A stretch of DNA of 51,689 bases. Source: Nevskia sp. (GTDB lineage: Bacteria; Pseudomonadota; Gammaproteobacteria; Nevskiales; Nevskiaceae). The stretch spans positions 1 through 51,689 of the forward strand of contig NZ_JAKFUM010000021.1 of assembly GCF_021732705.1 (NCBI RefSeq), read 5' to 3'. The notes beneath the pieces were generated by a model. That model had not been told where the DNA came from and searched no databases. It worked only from the letters and a program-made list of their open reading frames with translations. This document shows, in pieces, positions 34,770 through 44,540 of the stretch (position 1 is the first letter of the stretch; each line of letters opens with the position of its first letter). Position numbers and translations under genes: made by a program.

Positions 34770-36217
34770 CAGGGCGCCTGCCTGGCCACGAGCGGTGCCG
34801 TCGTTCGGCACAGCTTCGCGGTGACCGTGGTCGGCTTCGCCAGCTTGGTCACGACCTGCACGCGGAATGCGATCACCGGCTGCTCGATGTATTCGGGCTC
34901 ACGATTGGTCTCGAGCACGAAGCGGCCGCCGGAACGCGTGTAGTCGTTCAGCCGCACGCGCTGCACTTCATGCTTGCCGTCGAGGTACCAGGTCTCGGCG
35001 AGAAACTCGCTGACGGCGGGATCGCCGAACTGCAGGTCGATCACCAGATCGCGGCTTCTGGCATCGAGAATGCGGCCGCCGCCGTTGAACAGCAGATCGG
35101 TGAAGTCGTTCGCGGTGTTGATCGGCGTGGTGCTGCTCAGCAGCGTGGCGCGATCGGCGCAGCCGTTGTTGACCAGCGGCACGATGCGCCGCATCTGGCC
35201 GGGATTCGCCGCGGCGATCTGCGGGTGACCGAACTCCCAGATCACCAGCTTCGGCGGTCGCTTCTGGAAGTCCTCGCTCAGCAGGTACTGGGTCAGCGCG
35301 CCATCGAAGTTGCCGCCGGACAGCGAGACGTTCAGCACGTCGGTCTGCAGGTTCTGCTTCAGGAAGCCGGCGAAGTGATAGGTCGGGGTGGCACTGAAGC
35401 TGGTGCCGACCAGCGCGATCTCCGGCACCGGCTCATCGGCGAACAGATCGGTTTCGGTGGCGTCGGTCTTGTAGCCGAGCACGACTTCGGACGGGTAGTG
35501 CCCGCCGCAGATCTGCTGCGCGACGATCGACATCACGCCGGGATGGCGATTGCGGCCGATGCGCGTGGTCACGTAGGCGCGCTTGGTCAGGCCCGCGAGC
35601 AGCGGCGTGCCCTTCAGCGTGCTCGCGATCAGCTCTGCCGTGCGCCGCGCGCCGTCCGGCGTCCAGTGCCCGTCGCGATGGAAGAAGTACTCGGTGCCAT
35701 CGCCGCGTTCGGCCAGCAGGCCATAGTCCGGCACGATGAATCCGGCCGTGCGGAAGCGCTGCAGGGCGGCGCGATAGTTCGCCAGCGCCAGCTTGTCGTT
35801 GAAGCGGGCGCGGTCGCCGGGCAGCAGCTGGTCGGCATGCAGCACGCCGCGCGGCGGGAAATCGAGCATCAGCACCTCGGTGCCATGCGCCTTGAACGCC
35901 TTGACCATGCGGGCGAGATCGGCGAGCACCTGATCGTTGATCGGAAACTCGGTGTTCAGCTCGCTCTGGCTGCGGAACAGCCAGTCGCCGCGGCCCTGCA
36001 GCGCTTCCTGATGATCCTGCATGAAGCGCGTCAGGTAGACGTCGGCATCGCGGGCGCGCGGGCACAGCGTGCAGCAAGGCTCGGCACTGTAGCGGGGAAG
36101 GTCCTCGTCATCGCTCGCCGCGGCTGACGTCTGTGCCTGCGCAGACATCGCCGCCATGCCCAGCAGCAGCGACGTCAGCAGGCACCGGATCATCCGCACG
36201 CGATCAAGGCGGCGCAT
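34769..36217 (-). CDS. algX: Alginate O-acetyltransferase AlgX
   Basis: A 482-residue periplasmic protein with an N-terminal signal peptide (cleavage near AQAQ), an SGNH-like catalytic domain and a C-terminal carbohydrate-binding domain. The catalytic residues are D182 and H184 in HRDGHWTPDG and S273 in VGTSFSA. Two disulfide candidates are in CCTLC and ICGGHY. AlgX acetylates mannuronate on the polymer and binds AlgK and Alg44 in the export complex. It is seven bases after algF. Confidence 0.93.
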   Translation of the reverse strand: MRRLDRVRMIRCLLTSLLLGMAAMSAQAQTSAAASDDEDLPRYSAEPCCTLCPRARDADVYLTRFMQDHQEALQGRGDWLFRSQSELNTEFPINDQVLADLARMVKAFKAHGTEVLMLDFPPRGVLHADQLLPGDRARFNDKLALANYRAALQRFRTAGFIVPDYGLLAERGDGTEYFFHRDGHWTPDGARRTAELIASTLKGTPLLAGLTKRAYVTTRIGRNRHPGVMSIVAQQICGGHYPSEVVLGYKTDATETDLFADEPVPEIALVGTSFSATPTYHFAGFLKQNLQTDVLNVSLSGGNFDGALTQYLLSEDFQKRPPKLVIWEFGHPQIAAANPGQMRRIVPLVNNGCADRATLLSSTTPINTANDFTDLLFNGGGRILDARSRDLVIDLQFGDPAVSEFLAETWYLDGKHEVQRVRLNDYTRSGGRFVLETNREPEYIEQPVIAFRVQVVTKLAKPTTVTAKLCRTTAPLVARQAP

Positions 36218-36224
36218 GGCGCGC

Positions 36225-36863
36225 TCAATCCTCGTTCCAGATCATCACCGGATAGGCTTCCGATCCGCTGACGAACAGGCTGAACACCTTGCCGCGATCA
36301 AGCGCGACCGGTGGCACATCGGTGAGCTTGGTCGGGCCATTGAACAGGCCCAGGCTCAGTTTCAGCGGATTGATCTCGCGCTGTGCCGACGTGCCGGGCG
36401 CCACGGTTTCGAACACGGTGGCCTTGCCGTCGGCGGTCTTGAGGCCCACGGCCGTGGCCGGCATCAGATTGAAGATCGCGATCATCGACTTCAGCCGGTT
36501 CAGCACGCCCGAGAGTTCGAACATGACGATGCCGTTGCTGGTCTCCACCGCGGTGTAGAAGTGGTTCGCTTCAAGCTTCACCGTCTTCTCGTGCGGGCCG
36601 ACCTTGAGCACGACGTCGCCCGGTTCGCGGAACAGGTAGGCGCTCGCGGCATACGACAGCAGCGGCGGTTCGGTCTGCTCGCCGATCTTCACGCCGACGC
36701 CGGTGTTGGCGGTGTTGTTGAAGGCGCGGATGAACGCCGAGTTCGGCGGCGCTTCGCGGGCGTAGAGCTGCGCCTGGGCAGGCAGCGCCAGCGCGGCGCC
36801 GAAGCAAACGGCGAGGCCGAGCAATGCGCGGTGGGTGAAGCGGTGTCTCGACGTGAGGGGCAC
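36225..36863 (-). CDS. algF: Alginate O-acetylation protein AlgF
   Basis: A 212-residue periplasmic protein needed for alginate O-acetylation; it is thought to link AlgJ and AlgX. It has a signal peptide (ALALPAQAQ) and the family start LYAREAPPNSAFIRAFNNT. HFYTAVET and FSLFVSGSEAYPVMIWNED close the protein. In Pseudomonas algF follows algJ near the operon end; here it lies between algG and algX. Confidence 0.9.
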   Translation of the reverse strand: MPLTSRHRFTHRALLGLAVCFGAALALPAQAQLYAREAPPNSAFIRAFNNTANTGVGVKIGEQTEPPLLSYAASAYLFREPGDVVLKVGPHEKTVKLEANHFYTAVETSNGIVMFELSGVLNRLKSMIAIFNLMPATAVGLKTADGKATVFETVAPGTSAQREINPLKLSLGLFNGPTKLTDVPPVALDRGKVFSLFVSGSEAYPVMIWNED

Positions 36864-36875
36864 GGTCGAAGTCCT

Positions 36876-38576
36876 CTAGCGATGAAGGGGGAGGGAAGCA
36901 GGCAGCGGTGCGGCCGTCTGTGCGGCCACTTTCTGCGGGGGAATCGGTTCCAGCACCGCGACTTCCTTGCGGTTCAGCACGATGTCGAGCACTTCGATCT
37001 GGAATGCCAGCAGCACGCCGCCGAGGCGGTAGCCCAGCGCCCGCTGCGGCGTGCGCAGGTCGACGCCGTACAGCACGGCGCGGGTCGGCTCGTCGAGATT
37101 GACCGGGCCGGAGCCATTGCCGCTGAGCTGGCCGCCGGCCACCACCATCGACATCGCCTTGGTGTACGGGTCTTCGATGAAATCGCGATCGGTGCCGGTC
37201 AGGTCCCGCGACACGCCGTAGATGCCGGCGAGCCCGTTGGCGATCGCGGAGCTGTCCTGAATGCGGATGCCGGTGCTGTTGCGCAGCCGGATGCCGTGAT
37301 GCAGGTTGCCGGTGCTCAGATTGTTCCAGACCACGTTGTCCGGACTTTCCGACAGCACGATGCCATCGGACTTGTTGCGGTACGTCGTGTTGTTGGCGAT
37401 GACCGTGTTGCTGCACTGGCGGTCGAGCACGATGCCGGACAGGTTGTTGTCGTGGCTCTTGTTGCCGATGATGAAGCTGTTGTCGACATCGCGCGAAATG
37501 ATGATGCCGTGTTTGCGCTTGGTGCCGAACGCTTCGTTCTCGGCAATGATCAGGCGCTGCGAGCGGTCGTGCGGATCGATGCCGTACTGGATGTTGTCGC
37601 GCAGCGTGTTGCCTCGGAGCACCACGTCATCGGCTTCCCAGCTGTAGAAGCCGTACCAGAGATCGCTGATCTCGGTGTTCAGGATCCAGCCGGTCGGCCG
37701 CGGCCATACGGCGCGCTGCGCCACCGTGGTGCTGTACTGCGACAGCGACAGCCCGAAGGCCTTGGTGCTGGCATAGCCGAGGCTGGCGATGCGGCTGCCG
37801 GCGATATACGTCTTCGAGCCGCCCCAGCCGACGATGAACGGCCGGAACACATGCTTGTCGACAAAGCGTGCCGGCGCATTCTTCGCTTCGCTCCAGCCGA
37901 CGATCGCGCTGTTGCTGACATACAGCGTGCCCTCGGTCGCGAGCATGGCGCCGCGTTCCTGCGACAGCCGCAGTTCCTTCGTGCCGCTGCCGATTTCCAG
38001 CGTCGCGCCGTGGCGCACCAGCAACGGCAGGCGCAGCACGAAGATGCCGGGCGCGGTCTGCTCGAACAGATCCTTCGGCAGGCTCGCCAGCAGTTCCGGC
38101 AGGCTCACGAATCCGCCTTCGATGAAGATCGCGCGAAGGCTGCCGCGCTGACGCAGCGCCAGTTCCGACAGGCCCTGGTCGACGGCGGTGGTCAGCGACT
38201 TGAAGCCCGGCTCGTTCAGCAGCGACGCGACGGTGACCGTGCCGCGGCGCGAACGGTCGATCTTCTTCGCCATCGCCGCGGGCGTGTACTGCGCCAGATC
38301 CGGCAGCACCGGGGCCGAGAACGCGATGGTCGATGGATCGGCGGTGACGACGCGGTACTGCCGCTTCAACTCGGCTTCGGTCGGCACCGGGCGGTCGACT
38401 TCGTCCGGTGTCTCGTCGGCATCGTCGCCGCCTTCGTCGGCGGTATCGTCGACCTTCGAGTGACTGGCGGCCGCGCGGGCCTTGCCCACGGGCTTGCCGG
38501 CGGCCTGCGCCGGCGATGTCGCGGCCAGCGCCAGCAGCGCGGCCAGCACCAGCGCGCGGGCGCTCAGTTGACCCAC
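36876..38576 (-). CDS. algG: Mannuronan C5-epimerase AlgG
   Basis: A 566-residue periplasmic epimerase that converts mannuronate to guluronate in the polymer. The start is GTG at 38576, inside the end of algE (13-base overlap), with GGAGG seven bases upstream. It has a signal peptide, then an acidic linker rich in Asp and Glu (residues about 40-62). A parallel beta-helix follows with the catalytic D334-P-H-D-R motif, GTKRKHGIIISRDVD and several CASH-type repeats (NTTYRNKSDGIVLSES, NLSTGNLHHGIRLRNS). The acidic linker is longer than I expect for the family. The upstream in-frame extension antisense to nothing but overlapping algE is rejected. Confidence 0.93.
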   Translation of the reverse strand: MGQLSARALVLAALLALAATSPAQAAGKPVGKARAAASHSKVDDTADEGGDDADETPDEVDRPVPTEAELKRQYRVVTADPSTIAFSAPVLPDLAQYTPAAMAKKIDRSRRGTVTVASLLNEPGFKSLTTAVDQGLSELALRQRGSLRAIFIEGGFVSLPELLASLPKDLFEQTAPGIFVLRLPLLVRHGATLEIGSGTKELRLSQERGAMLATEGTLYVSNSAIVGWSEAKNAPARFVDKHVFRPFIVGWGGSKTYIAGSRIASLGYASTKAFGLSLSQYSTTVAQRAVWPRPTGWILNTEISDLWYGFYSWEADDVVLRGNTLRDNIQYGIDPHDRSQRLIIAENEAFGTKRKHGIIISRDVDNSFIIGNKSHDNNLSGIVLDRQCSNTVIANNTTYRNKSDGIVLSESPDNVVWNNLSTGNLHHGIRLRNSTGIRIQDSSAIANGLAGIYGVSRDLTGTDRDFIEDPYTKAMSMVVAGGQLSGNGSGPVNLDEPTRAVLYGVDLRTPQRALGYRLGGVLLAFQIEVLDIVLNRKEVAVLEPIPPQKVAAQTAAPLPASLPLHR

Positions 38577-39970
38577 AGCGTGGCCTCCAGCAGCACGCGG
38601 TAGTCGAGTTCGGTGCCCGGGCCGAATGCGGCACCCGGATCGAACGCCGAGGCGCGGATCGAGATCAGCGAGCGTCGTTTCTGCGAGACGAAGGCATCGC
38701 CCGAATCGAGCAGGCGCTGCCGGCGCAGGGCGCGGCCGAAGTAGTGCGTGGCAACGAGGTCGACGCCGTTGCCGACGTGGTTGCGGCCGTTGGCCTGGGT
38801 CTGGGCGATGACGTTGTCGGCCGTGATCGCCGCGTTGCCGTCGTTGCGTGCCAGCGTCGAGAAGATGGCGCTGATCGCGTCGTTGTCGAAGCTCAGCGAC
38901 ACGAAGGCGCTGGCCACGCGCAGGTTGCCAAGCTGCGCCCGCAGCGTTTCGTTGTAGCGGTTGATCAGCGTCTGCGTGCCGGAGAAGGTCGAGCTGTTGC
39001 TCTGCGCGCCGGTCTGCTGGTACTCCCGCGAGCTGTAGGTGTAGGCCGCGCCGAACGCGACCGGAAACTCCGTGAACGGCCGCCAGCGACCGGCGATGGT
39101 ACCGGCGTAGGCGTTCACGTCCTGGCGGTTGCGGGTATCGACGACATTGCCGCTGCCGGCGCTGGCCTCGGTCTGCTTGCCGATCAGATAGTTCGCTTCG
39201 ATCCAGTAGTTGAACGGCGTGCGGTTCAGCGGATCGTAGAAGCCGTTGTCGGCATACAGACCGAGCCAGTTCAGCTGGCCATTGCGCAGCTTGCTGTCGG
39301 CATCGACGGTATCGCCGATCCGCGGCGCGCTGCCGCTGTCCTGCGCGACGACGGCGCGGACCCCCACGCGATGCTCCGGCCGCCAGTCGACCGAGGCATT
39401 GCCGAAGCCGTAGGTGCGATGGCGCTGCTCGGCGATGATCGGCGCGCCATCGCTGCGGTAGTGGAACAACTGCCGGGCGATGCCGATGTCGAACGACTTC
39501 AGCGTCGTCGCGAAATTCCAGCGCAGGCTGTCGATGTCCTCGTCCCACCATTCGCTGCCGACCTGGCGCACGCGCTGGCGGCCGAGGCTGATGGCTTCGC
39601 CGGGATAGCTGGTCAGGCCGTTGTACTGCACCCACAGCTCGCTCAGCGCGATGAACGAATTGCCGCGCGCGGTGGCGTTGTCCGGCGTGTTCGAATCGAA
39701 CGGCGCGGCGCGGCCGGTCGGCACGAACGCCCGGATGCGGGTGTAGGCGGTCCAGTCCTCGCCGAACTGGATCAAGGCGCGCGGCGCCAGATTCACGAAC
39801 AGGTTCTGCGTGGAGTCGCCATTGCTGCCGAGGCCGAGCGTGCGGTCGCCATCGGCTTCCGCACCCACGGTCGCGCGCAGCGCGTAGTTGAAGGTCACGT
39901 CGGCGCGTGTGGCCACCGGGACGGCGGCGGCGGCAAGCAGGGCCAGCGTGGCGGCAGTCGGTTTGATCAT
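38564..39970 (-). CDS. algE: Outer-membrane alginate export porin AlgE
   Basis: A 468-residue protein with a signal peptide (cleavage near ATRAD) and an amphipathic beta-strand pattern through to a C-terminal LLEATLWVN strand. It matches the AlgE family: SFIALSELWVQYNGL, SLGRQRVRQVGSEWWDEDIDSLRWNF and NYWIEANYLIGKQT. It forms the anion-selective pore through which alginate leaves the cell. Its ATG overlaps the algK stop, and its tail overlaps the algG start. Confidence 0.93.
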   Translation of the reverse strand: MIKPTAATLALLAAAAVPVATRADVTFNYALRATVGAEADGDRTLGLGSNGDSTQNLFVNLAPRALIQFGEDWTAYTRIRAFVPTGRAAPFDSNTPDNATARGNSFIALSELWVQYNGLTSYPGEAISLGRQRVRQVGSEWWDEDIDSLRWNFATTLKSFDIGIARQLFHYRSDGAPIIAEQRHRTYGFGNASVDWRPEHRVGVRAVVAQDSGSAPRIGDTVDADSKLRNGQLNWLGLYADNGFYDPLNRTPFNYWIEANYLIGKQTEASAGSGNVVDTRNRQDVNAYAGTIAGRWRPFTEFPVAFGAAYTYSSREYQQTGAQSNSSTFSGTQTLINRYNETLRAQLGNLRVASAFVSLSFDNDAISAIFSTLARNDGNAAITADNVIAQTQANGRNHVGNGVDLVATHYFGRALRRQRLLDSGDAFVSQKRRSLISIRASAFDPGAAFGPGTELDYRVLLEATLWVN

Positions 39971-41685
39971 GAGCGTGGCTTCGCGGTGGTTTCCTGAGCC
40001 CAGACTTCAGGCCCGATCGGACGTCGGGTGACCAGATGGACCTTGCGTTCCTTCTGGTACAGGGCTTCGGCCGCTTCCAGCTCGGCCGGGGTCAGGTCGG
40101 CGGTCAGGCGTTCGAGCAGCGGATAGGCGTTCGGCACGCCGTTGCGCAGGGTGCGCACGACCACCGGATAGCCGCCATCGCTCGACAGCTTCGCGAAGAC
40201 ATAGGCATTGACGCGGTTGGTCCGCGCGCCCGGCGTGTCGTAGAACAGGCGCGACAGATGGGTATCCGCCGCCGTCACGCGATGGCGCGCGGCGTACAGG
40301 AAGTGTTCGAGCGACTTCGCCGGATCGGGCCGACCGAGATAGCCCTGCTGATACAGACGACCGAGCCGGTAATGCGCCGGAATGCTGGTCTCGCGGTAGT
40401 TCAGCGCGGTCTTGAAATGCATCTCGGCCAGATCCGCTTCGCGCGGCGCGCGCTGGTTGAAGAAGTACAGCTCGCCGAGCATCAGCGACGCGCGCGGGCG
40501 CTGGTCGGCGACACCGGCCTTCAGCAGCGCTTCGATGTCGATGTCCGGCAGCAGGTACGGAAAGCCGACGGCGACCGCGGCCGCTTCCACCTTCATCGCG
40601 CCCGGACGCTTCAGCATCCAGCGCAGCACCTTGTTCGCCAGTTCCGGCTCGGCATTGCCGGACGCCGACGGCGGCACGATGGCGACGGTTGCCGGTGTCG
40701 CCGGCACGGCATCGGCCGCGGTCTGCGGCGTCGGATCCGGTGCTTCGCTGCCGTCGGTGCTGTCGTCGGCGGCGCCATCGCGCAGCAGTTCGTCGGCGGT
40801 GCGCGTGTTGCGCACGGCTTCGGCCTGCTCCAGCGTGTCTTCGATGCCGGGTTGCTCGACCAGGGTCACGGCCAGCCGTCCGGCAAGTGCTGCGACATCG
40901 AGCGGCATGGCATCGAGCGAGTCGGAGACCTTCAGCGGCGTCAGTGTGTCGAAGGCCTTGAGCGCGGCGTCGACCTGCTTTTCGAGCCCGGCCTTGTCGC
41001 GCGTGAAGCGGTAGTACTCGACGAGGTCGAGATAGCACTCCGGTGCCGCGTCGAGGTTCTTCCGGCACAGCGCCAGCAGGCGCTCGGCGCTGGCGCGGTC
41101 GGTGATCTCGTCGCGATACCAGTTGATGGCCGTGGCCCGGGATTCCGGCAATGGCGACTTGATCAGCGCCGCTGCGAGCTTCGGCGCCTGCTGCTTCGTG
41201 TCGAATGCCGGGAACAGGCCATACAAGTTCAGCAGCGCGGCATCGGCCAGCGGATCGTCATGACGACGACGCGTGGCCAGCAGCAGCTGCTCGGCTTCGG
41301 CGACGAGCCGGGTCTGGCCGCTCTGGGTCAGTGCCCGCGCCATCGGCACCACCGCTTCCGGCCGCTGTGGCAGCGCCTTGCGATACCAGGCGATGGCCTT
41401 GTCCTGCGCGGCCATGCTCGGCGACTGCGCGTAGACCGCGGCGAGGTACAGCATCGCATCGGCATAGCCGCGCTGCGCCATCGGCTCCAGGTCGCGGATC
41501 GCGTCGTCGTGGCGGCCGGCCAGCCGCGCCTGATTGCCACGGCCGATGTCGGCAGCGCCGTCGGTGCCGGCGATCAGCGCGCCATCCCGCGGCTTGGCGA
41601 CGATCGGCAGTCCCTTGCGCACATGCACGTCGGCGCAGCCGGCCAGCATCGAGATGCCGATCAGGATCGGGACAAGTTGCCGCAT
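39967..41685 (-). CDS. algK: Alginate export lipoprotein AlgK (TPR/Sel1 scaffold)
   Basis: A 572-residue outer-membrane lipoprotein; the lipobox MLAGC is at residues 13-17. The body is made of Sel1/TPR-like repeats, seen in AIRDLEPMAQRGYADAMLYLAAVY and AEMHFKTALNYRETSIPAHYRLGRLYQQGYLG. A low-complexity Asp/Pro/Ala stretch near residues 305-345 interrupts the repeats. AlgK localises AlgE and bridges to AlgX. It starts seven bases after alg44. Confidence 0.92.
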   Translation of the reverse strand: MRQLVPILIGISMLAGCADVHVRKGLPIVAKPRDGALIAGTDGAADIGRGNQARLAGRHDDAIRDLEPMAQRGYADAMLYLAAVYAQSPSMAAQDKAIAWYRKALPQRPEAVVPMARALTQSGQTRLVAEAEQLLLATRRRHDDPLADAALLNLYGLFPAFDTKQQAPKLAAALIKSPLPESRATAINWYRDEITDRASAERLLALCRKNLDAAPECYLDLVEYYRFTRDKAGLEKQVDAALKAFDTLTPLKVSDSLDAMPLDVAALAGRLAVTLVEQPGIEDTLEQAEAVRNTRTADELLRDGAADDSTDGSEAPDPTPQTAADAVPATPATVAIVPPSASGNAEPELANKVLRWMLKRPGAMKVEAAAVAVGFPYLLPDIDIEALLKAGVADQRPRASLMLGELYFFNQRAPREADLAEMHFKTALNYRETSIPAHYRLGRLYQQGYLGRPDPAKSLEHFLYAARHRVTAADTHLSRLFYDTPGARTNRVNAYVFAKLSSDGGYPVVVRTLRNGVPNAYPLLERLTADLTPAELEAAEALYQKERKVHLVTRRPIGPEVWAQETTAKPRS

Positions 41686-41692
41686 GGCGGAC

Positions 41693-42910
41693 TTACCGGT
41701 AGCGATCGAACAGCGGATCGATCAGCACTTCCACCGGCTCGTCGATGCGCGTCAGCGGCATCGGCTCGGTCGGCGTGATCACGGCGATCACGTCGGTGAT
41801 CGCGGCGTTGGTGTTCAGGCCATTGAGATCGTTCAGGCCGTTGGAGTCGATCGTCTGTGCCGGCAGCACGCGCAGTTCGCTGATCGTGCCGCTGATGCGA
41901 TCGGCCTCGCCATTGACGCGGAAGTAGACCGTGCGGCCGATCCTGAGCTTCTTCATCTGGTCGTAGTGGAAGCGCGCCAGCACGTACGGCTGCGTGCCGG
42001 TCTGCACCAGCTGCATCACCGACTGGTTGCGCAGCAGGTACTGCGTGTCGGTCGCGAAGGTCTTCTGCACCACGCAGTCGCAGGGGCTGGCGATCGAGCC
42101 CTTCAGCTGCTGGCCGACGATTTCGCTGAGTTGCTCCGGCGTCATCTTCAAGGTGCCCGGCACGCCCTCGACGACATCGAGCAGCGCGGTCTGGAACTGG
42201 CCGATCGGCTGGCCTTTCTTGATCGTCGCGTTCGGCTGCACCAGCGAGAAGAAGGTGCCGTCGCGCGGCATCGTGATCGTGTAGATCGGCGCCGCCACCT
42301 TGGCCGCCGTGGCGTGGGTGACGAAGACGATCTCGTACAGGTTGGTCGCGGCGTAGCCGAACGCGAGCAGGCCGATCGCCAGCGCGATCAGGGTGCCGAT
42401 CACTGCGCGCAGCTTGCCGCCGATGCTCAGGCCGCCGCCGAGCCGCGAGCCGCGGGCCTTGACGAAGTTCTCGCGCGACAGCGTCGCCAGCATGTCGCCG
42501 GCGGTGGTCAGTTCGCCGCCGAGGAACGCGGTGATGATCTGGCGCAGCGCGGCGGTTTCCTTCGGGCCCATGTCCTGGAACACGCAGGCGACGCGGCGGG
42601 TATCGGTCTCGACCATGCGCACGTCGAAGCTGACCGGAATCGAGAAGCCGACCGAGTCGATCGGCACCACGACGTGGCCGCTGAAGGCCTCGCCGACGGT
42701 GAAGGCATGGCTGCCGCTGTCGAAGCTGAAGCCGCCGGCGGAGATGTCGTTCAGGCGGAAGCTGCGGCGCTCGCCGTTCTGGGTGAACTGGATCGTGGCC
42801 GGGAAGCGCACGCGGACGAACTGCCGCTGGGCTTCCGATTCATGGACGATGTTGCTGTTCACGGACGGCTGGGACGGGTTCGGCGTGTTGGGGCTGGCAG
42901 TCGAGGACAT
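41693..42910 (-). CDS. alg44: Alginate polymerase regulator Alg44 (PilZ c-di-GMP receptor)
   Basis: A 405-residue protein required for polymerisation by Alg8. The cytoplasmic PilZ domain has the c-di-GMP motif R29-QFV-R33 and D55-I-S-A-G-G60. One membrane helix follows (AVIGTLIALAIGLLAFGYA, near residue 165). The periplasmic HlyD/membrane-fusion-like domain includes PRDGTFFSL and YFRVNGEADRISGTI. The intact PilZ motif means alginate synthesis here should be activated by c-di-GMP. Confidence 0.95.
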   Translation of the reverse strand: MSSTASPNTPNPSQPSVNSNIVHESEAQRQFVRVRFPATIQFTQNGERRSFRLNDISAGGFSFDSGSHAFTVGEAFSGHVVVPIDSVGFSIPVSFDVRMVETDTRRVACVFQDMGPKETAALRQIITAFLGGELTTAGDMLATLSRENFVKARGSRLGGGLSIGGKLRAVIGTLIALAIGLLAFGYAATNLYEIVFVTHATAAKVAAPIYTITMPRDGTFFSLVQPNATIKKGQPIGQFQTALLDVVEGVPGTLKMTPEQLSEIVGQQLKGSIASPCDCVVQKTFATDTQYLLRNQSVMQLVQTGTQPYVLARFHYDQMKKLRIGRTVYFRVNGEADRISGTISELRVLPAQTIDSNGLNDLNGLNTNAAITDVIAVITPTEPMPLTRIDEPVEVLIDPLFDRYR

Positions 42911-42959
42911 GCGCGGGTTCCTGTACGGGTTGCGGGTTGGGCGGGCGCGAACGGCGCCG

Positions 42960-44501
42960 CTATCCGAACCGGGGTTTGAGCAGCACGATCGTGACGATCA
43001 CGGAGGCGAACAGGCTGACTGCCGTGAACAGCATGATTCGAGACGACAGGTCGTTGAACCAGCTGTGGAAACCGTCGAGATCGCGCTTCAGCACGGTCTT
43101 CTGGCGGGTCCACGACTGGCGATCCGGGAAGAAGAAGACGAAGACCTTGATCATCGAGCCGACGATCTGGTTGTAGTACATGAGCGACGGATACAGCGGA
43201 CCGACCCGGTGACCGCCGAGGCGCAGCATCAGGCACATCAGGTAACGGGTGATGCCGATCCACACCAGATAGGTCAGCAGGTAGTAGAAGTTGTAGCGAA
43301 CGCTCGCCAGCAGGGCGGCGCTCAGGCCGAGCAGGCCGGCCCACATCTGCACGCGCTGATCCTGCAGCACGTACCAGGTGAACCAGCCTAGACGATGCGG
43401 CCCGAGTTTCCGGGCGCGGCCGTTCTGGCGCAGCGAATTGCCGTACCAGCGGAACATCAGCGTGCGGCTGGTCTTCAGGAACGACGGGTCGGGCGGATGC
43501 TCGATCGTGTGGATCGCGGCGTCGGGCAGGTAGAAGGTGTCCCAGCCGAGGCGGACGACGCTGAACCACGAGGACTTGTCGTCGCCGGTCAGGAACTTCA
43601 CGCGGCCGAGCCGCCAGTGCAGCGCCGAGTCGTACTCGACATCGGCAATGAACTCCGGCGTGGTGACGACATGCGCGCGGAACAGCGACATGCGGCCGGT
43701 CAGCGTCAGCACGCGATGACGCAGCGCCATCGAGCACATGTTCAGATGGCGCTCGGCGAAGCGCATCTTGTGCCAGTCGCGCACGATGCGGCCGCCGTGC
43801 ACGGTGCAGAACTCGTTGGTGGTCAGCGCGCCGACTTTCGGCAGCACGTGGAACATCTGCGCGCAACGCCGGATCACGCCCGGCAGCAGCACCGAGTCGC
43901 CATCGACGACGGCGACCAGCGCGCGCTCGTCCGGCACATCGCGCGAGATCGCCCGGAAGCCATAGGCCAGACCGTCGCGCTTGCCGGTGCCGGGAATGCG
44001 CACGAACTTCAGCGACACGCGGTCCGGCGGGTTCAGATGCTTCCACAGGCCCTTGATCAGCAACTCGTCGCCGTACTCGACGATCGACGCGACGACCGTC
44101 GCCGGATAGCCGCAGGCCACGGCTTCATCGATGACCGCGCGATAGACGCGGCCGGTGGTGTGCGGATCGATCCGGAAACTGGTCGCGAGGAAGTAGACGT
44201 GCGACGGATCGGCGGCCGATCCGGCCCGCTCGGCCAGTTCCCGCAGCCGCGGGTACGACACGTGCAGGAACCACATCGCGCGCAGGAAGTGGATCGCGCG
44301 CAACGTGTAGCGCCACATGCCGACGAAGCCGACGGCCACGAGGAAGTAGGCATCGCCGGGGGTCAGCGTCGAATGCGGCAGCAGCATCGCCACCGCCATG
44401 ATCAGCGCGATCATCGCCAGCCACTCGGCGGTTTCGCGCAAGCCTTCGAACGGCCGCTCGGTTTCGATCGCGTCGACTGGGGGCTCGATGCTCGCAGACA
44501 T
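42960..44501 (-). CDS. alg8: Alginate polymerase catalytic subunit Alg8
   Basis: A 513-residue family-2 glycosyltransferase in the inner membrane that links mannuronate from GDP-mannuronate. Two N-terminal helices precede the catalytic domain. That domain has the D200-G-D202 nucleotide/metal site ([11 protein letters not shown]), [21 protein letters not shown] and the QNGRARK segment of the QxxR type. Three or four C-terminal helices follow. It lies 39 bases after algD. Confidence 0.95.
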   Translation of the reverse strand: MSASIEPPVDAIETERPFEGLRETAEWLAMIALIMAVAMLLPHSTLTPGDAYFLVAVGFVGMWRYTLRAIHFLRAMWFLHVSYPRLRELAERAGSAADPSHVYFLATSFRIDPHTTGRVYRAVIDEAVACGYPATVVASIVEYGDELLIKGLWKHLNPPDRVSLKFVRIPGTGKRDGLAYGFRAISRDVPDERALVAVVDGDSVLLPGVIRRCAQMFHVLPKVGALTTNEFCTVHGGRIVRDWHKMRFAERHLNMCSMALRHRVLTLTGRMSLFRAHVVTTPEFIADVEYDSALHWRLGRVKFLTGDDKSSWFSVVRLGWDTFYLPDAAIHTIEHPPDPSFLKTSRTLMFRWYGNSLRQNGRARKLGPHRLGWFTWYVLQDQRVQMWAGLLGLSAALLASVRYNFYYLLTYLVWIGITRYLMCLMLRLGGHRVGPLYPSLMYYNQIVGSMIKVFVFFFPDRQSWTRQKTVLKRDLDGFHSWFNDLSSRIMLFTAVSLFASVIVTIVLLKPRFG

Positions 44502-44540
44502 GGCAGTCCTCGTGACGGTGCGCAGGCGAAAGCCGGCGGC

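Noticed and set aside
38577-39635. Upstream in-frame extension of algG
   Set aside because: It overlaps the whole of algE in another frame; the GTG at 38576 has a strong ribosome site and starts a signal peptide.
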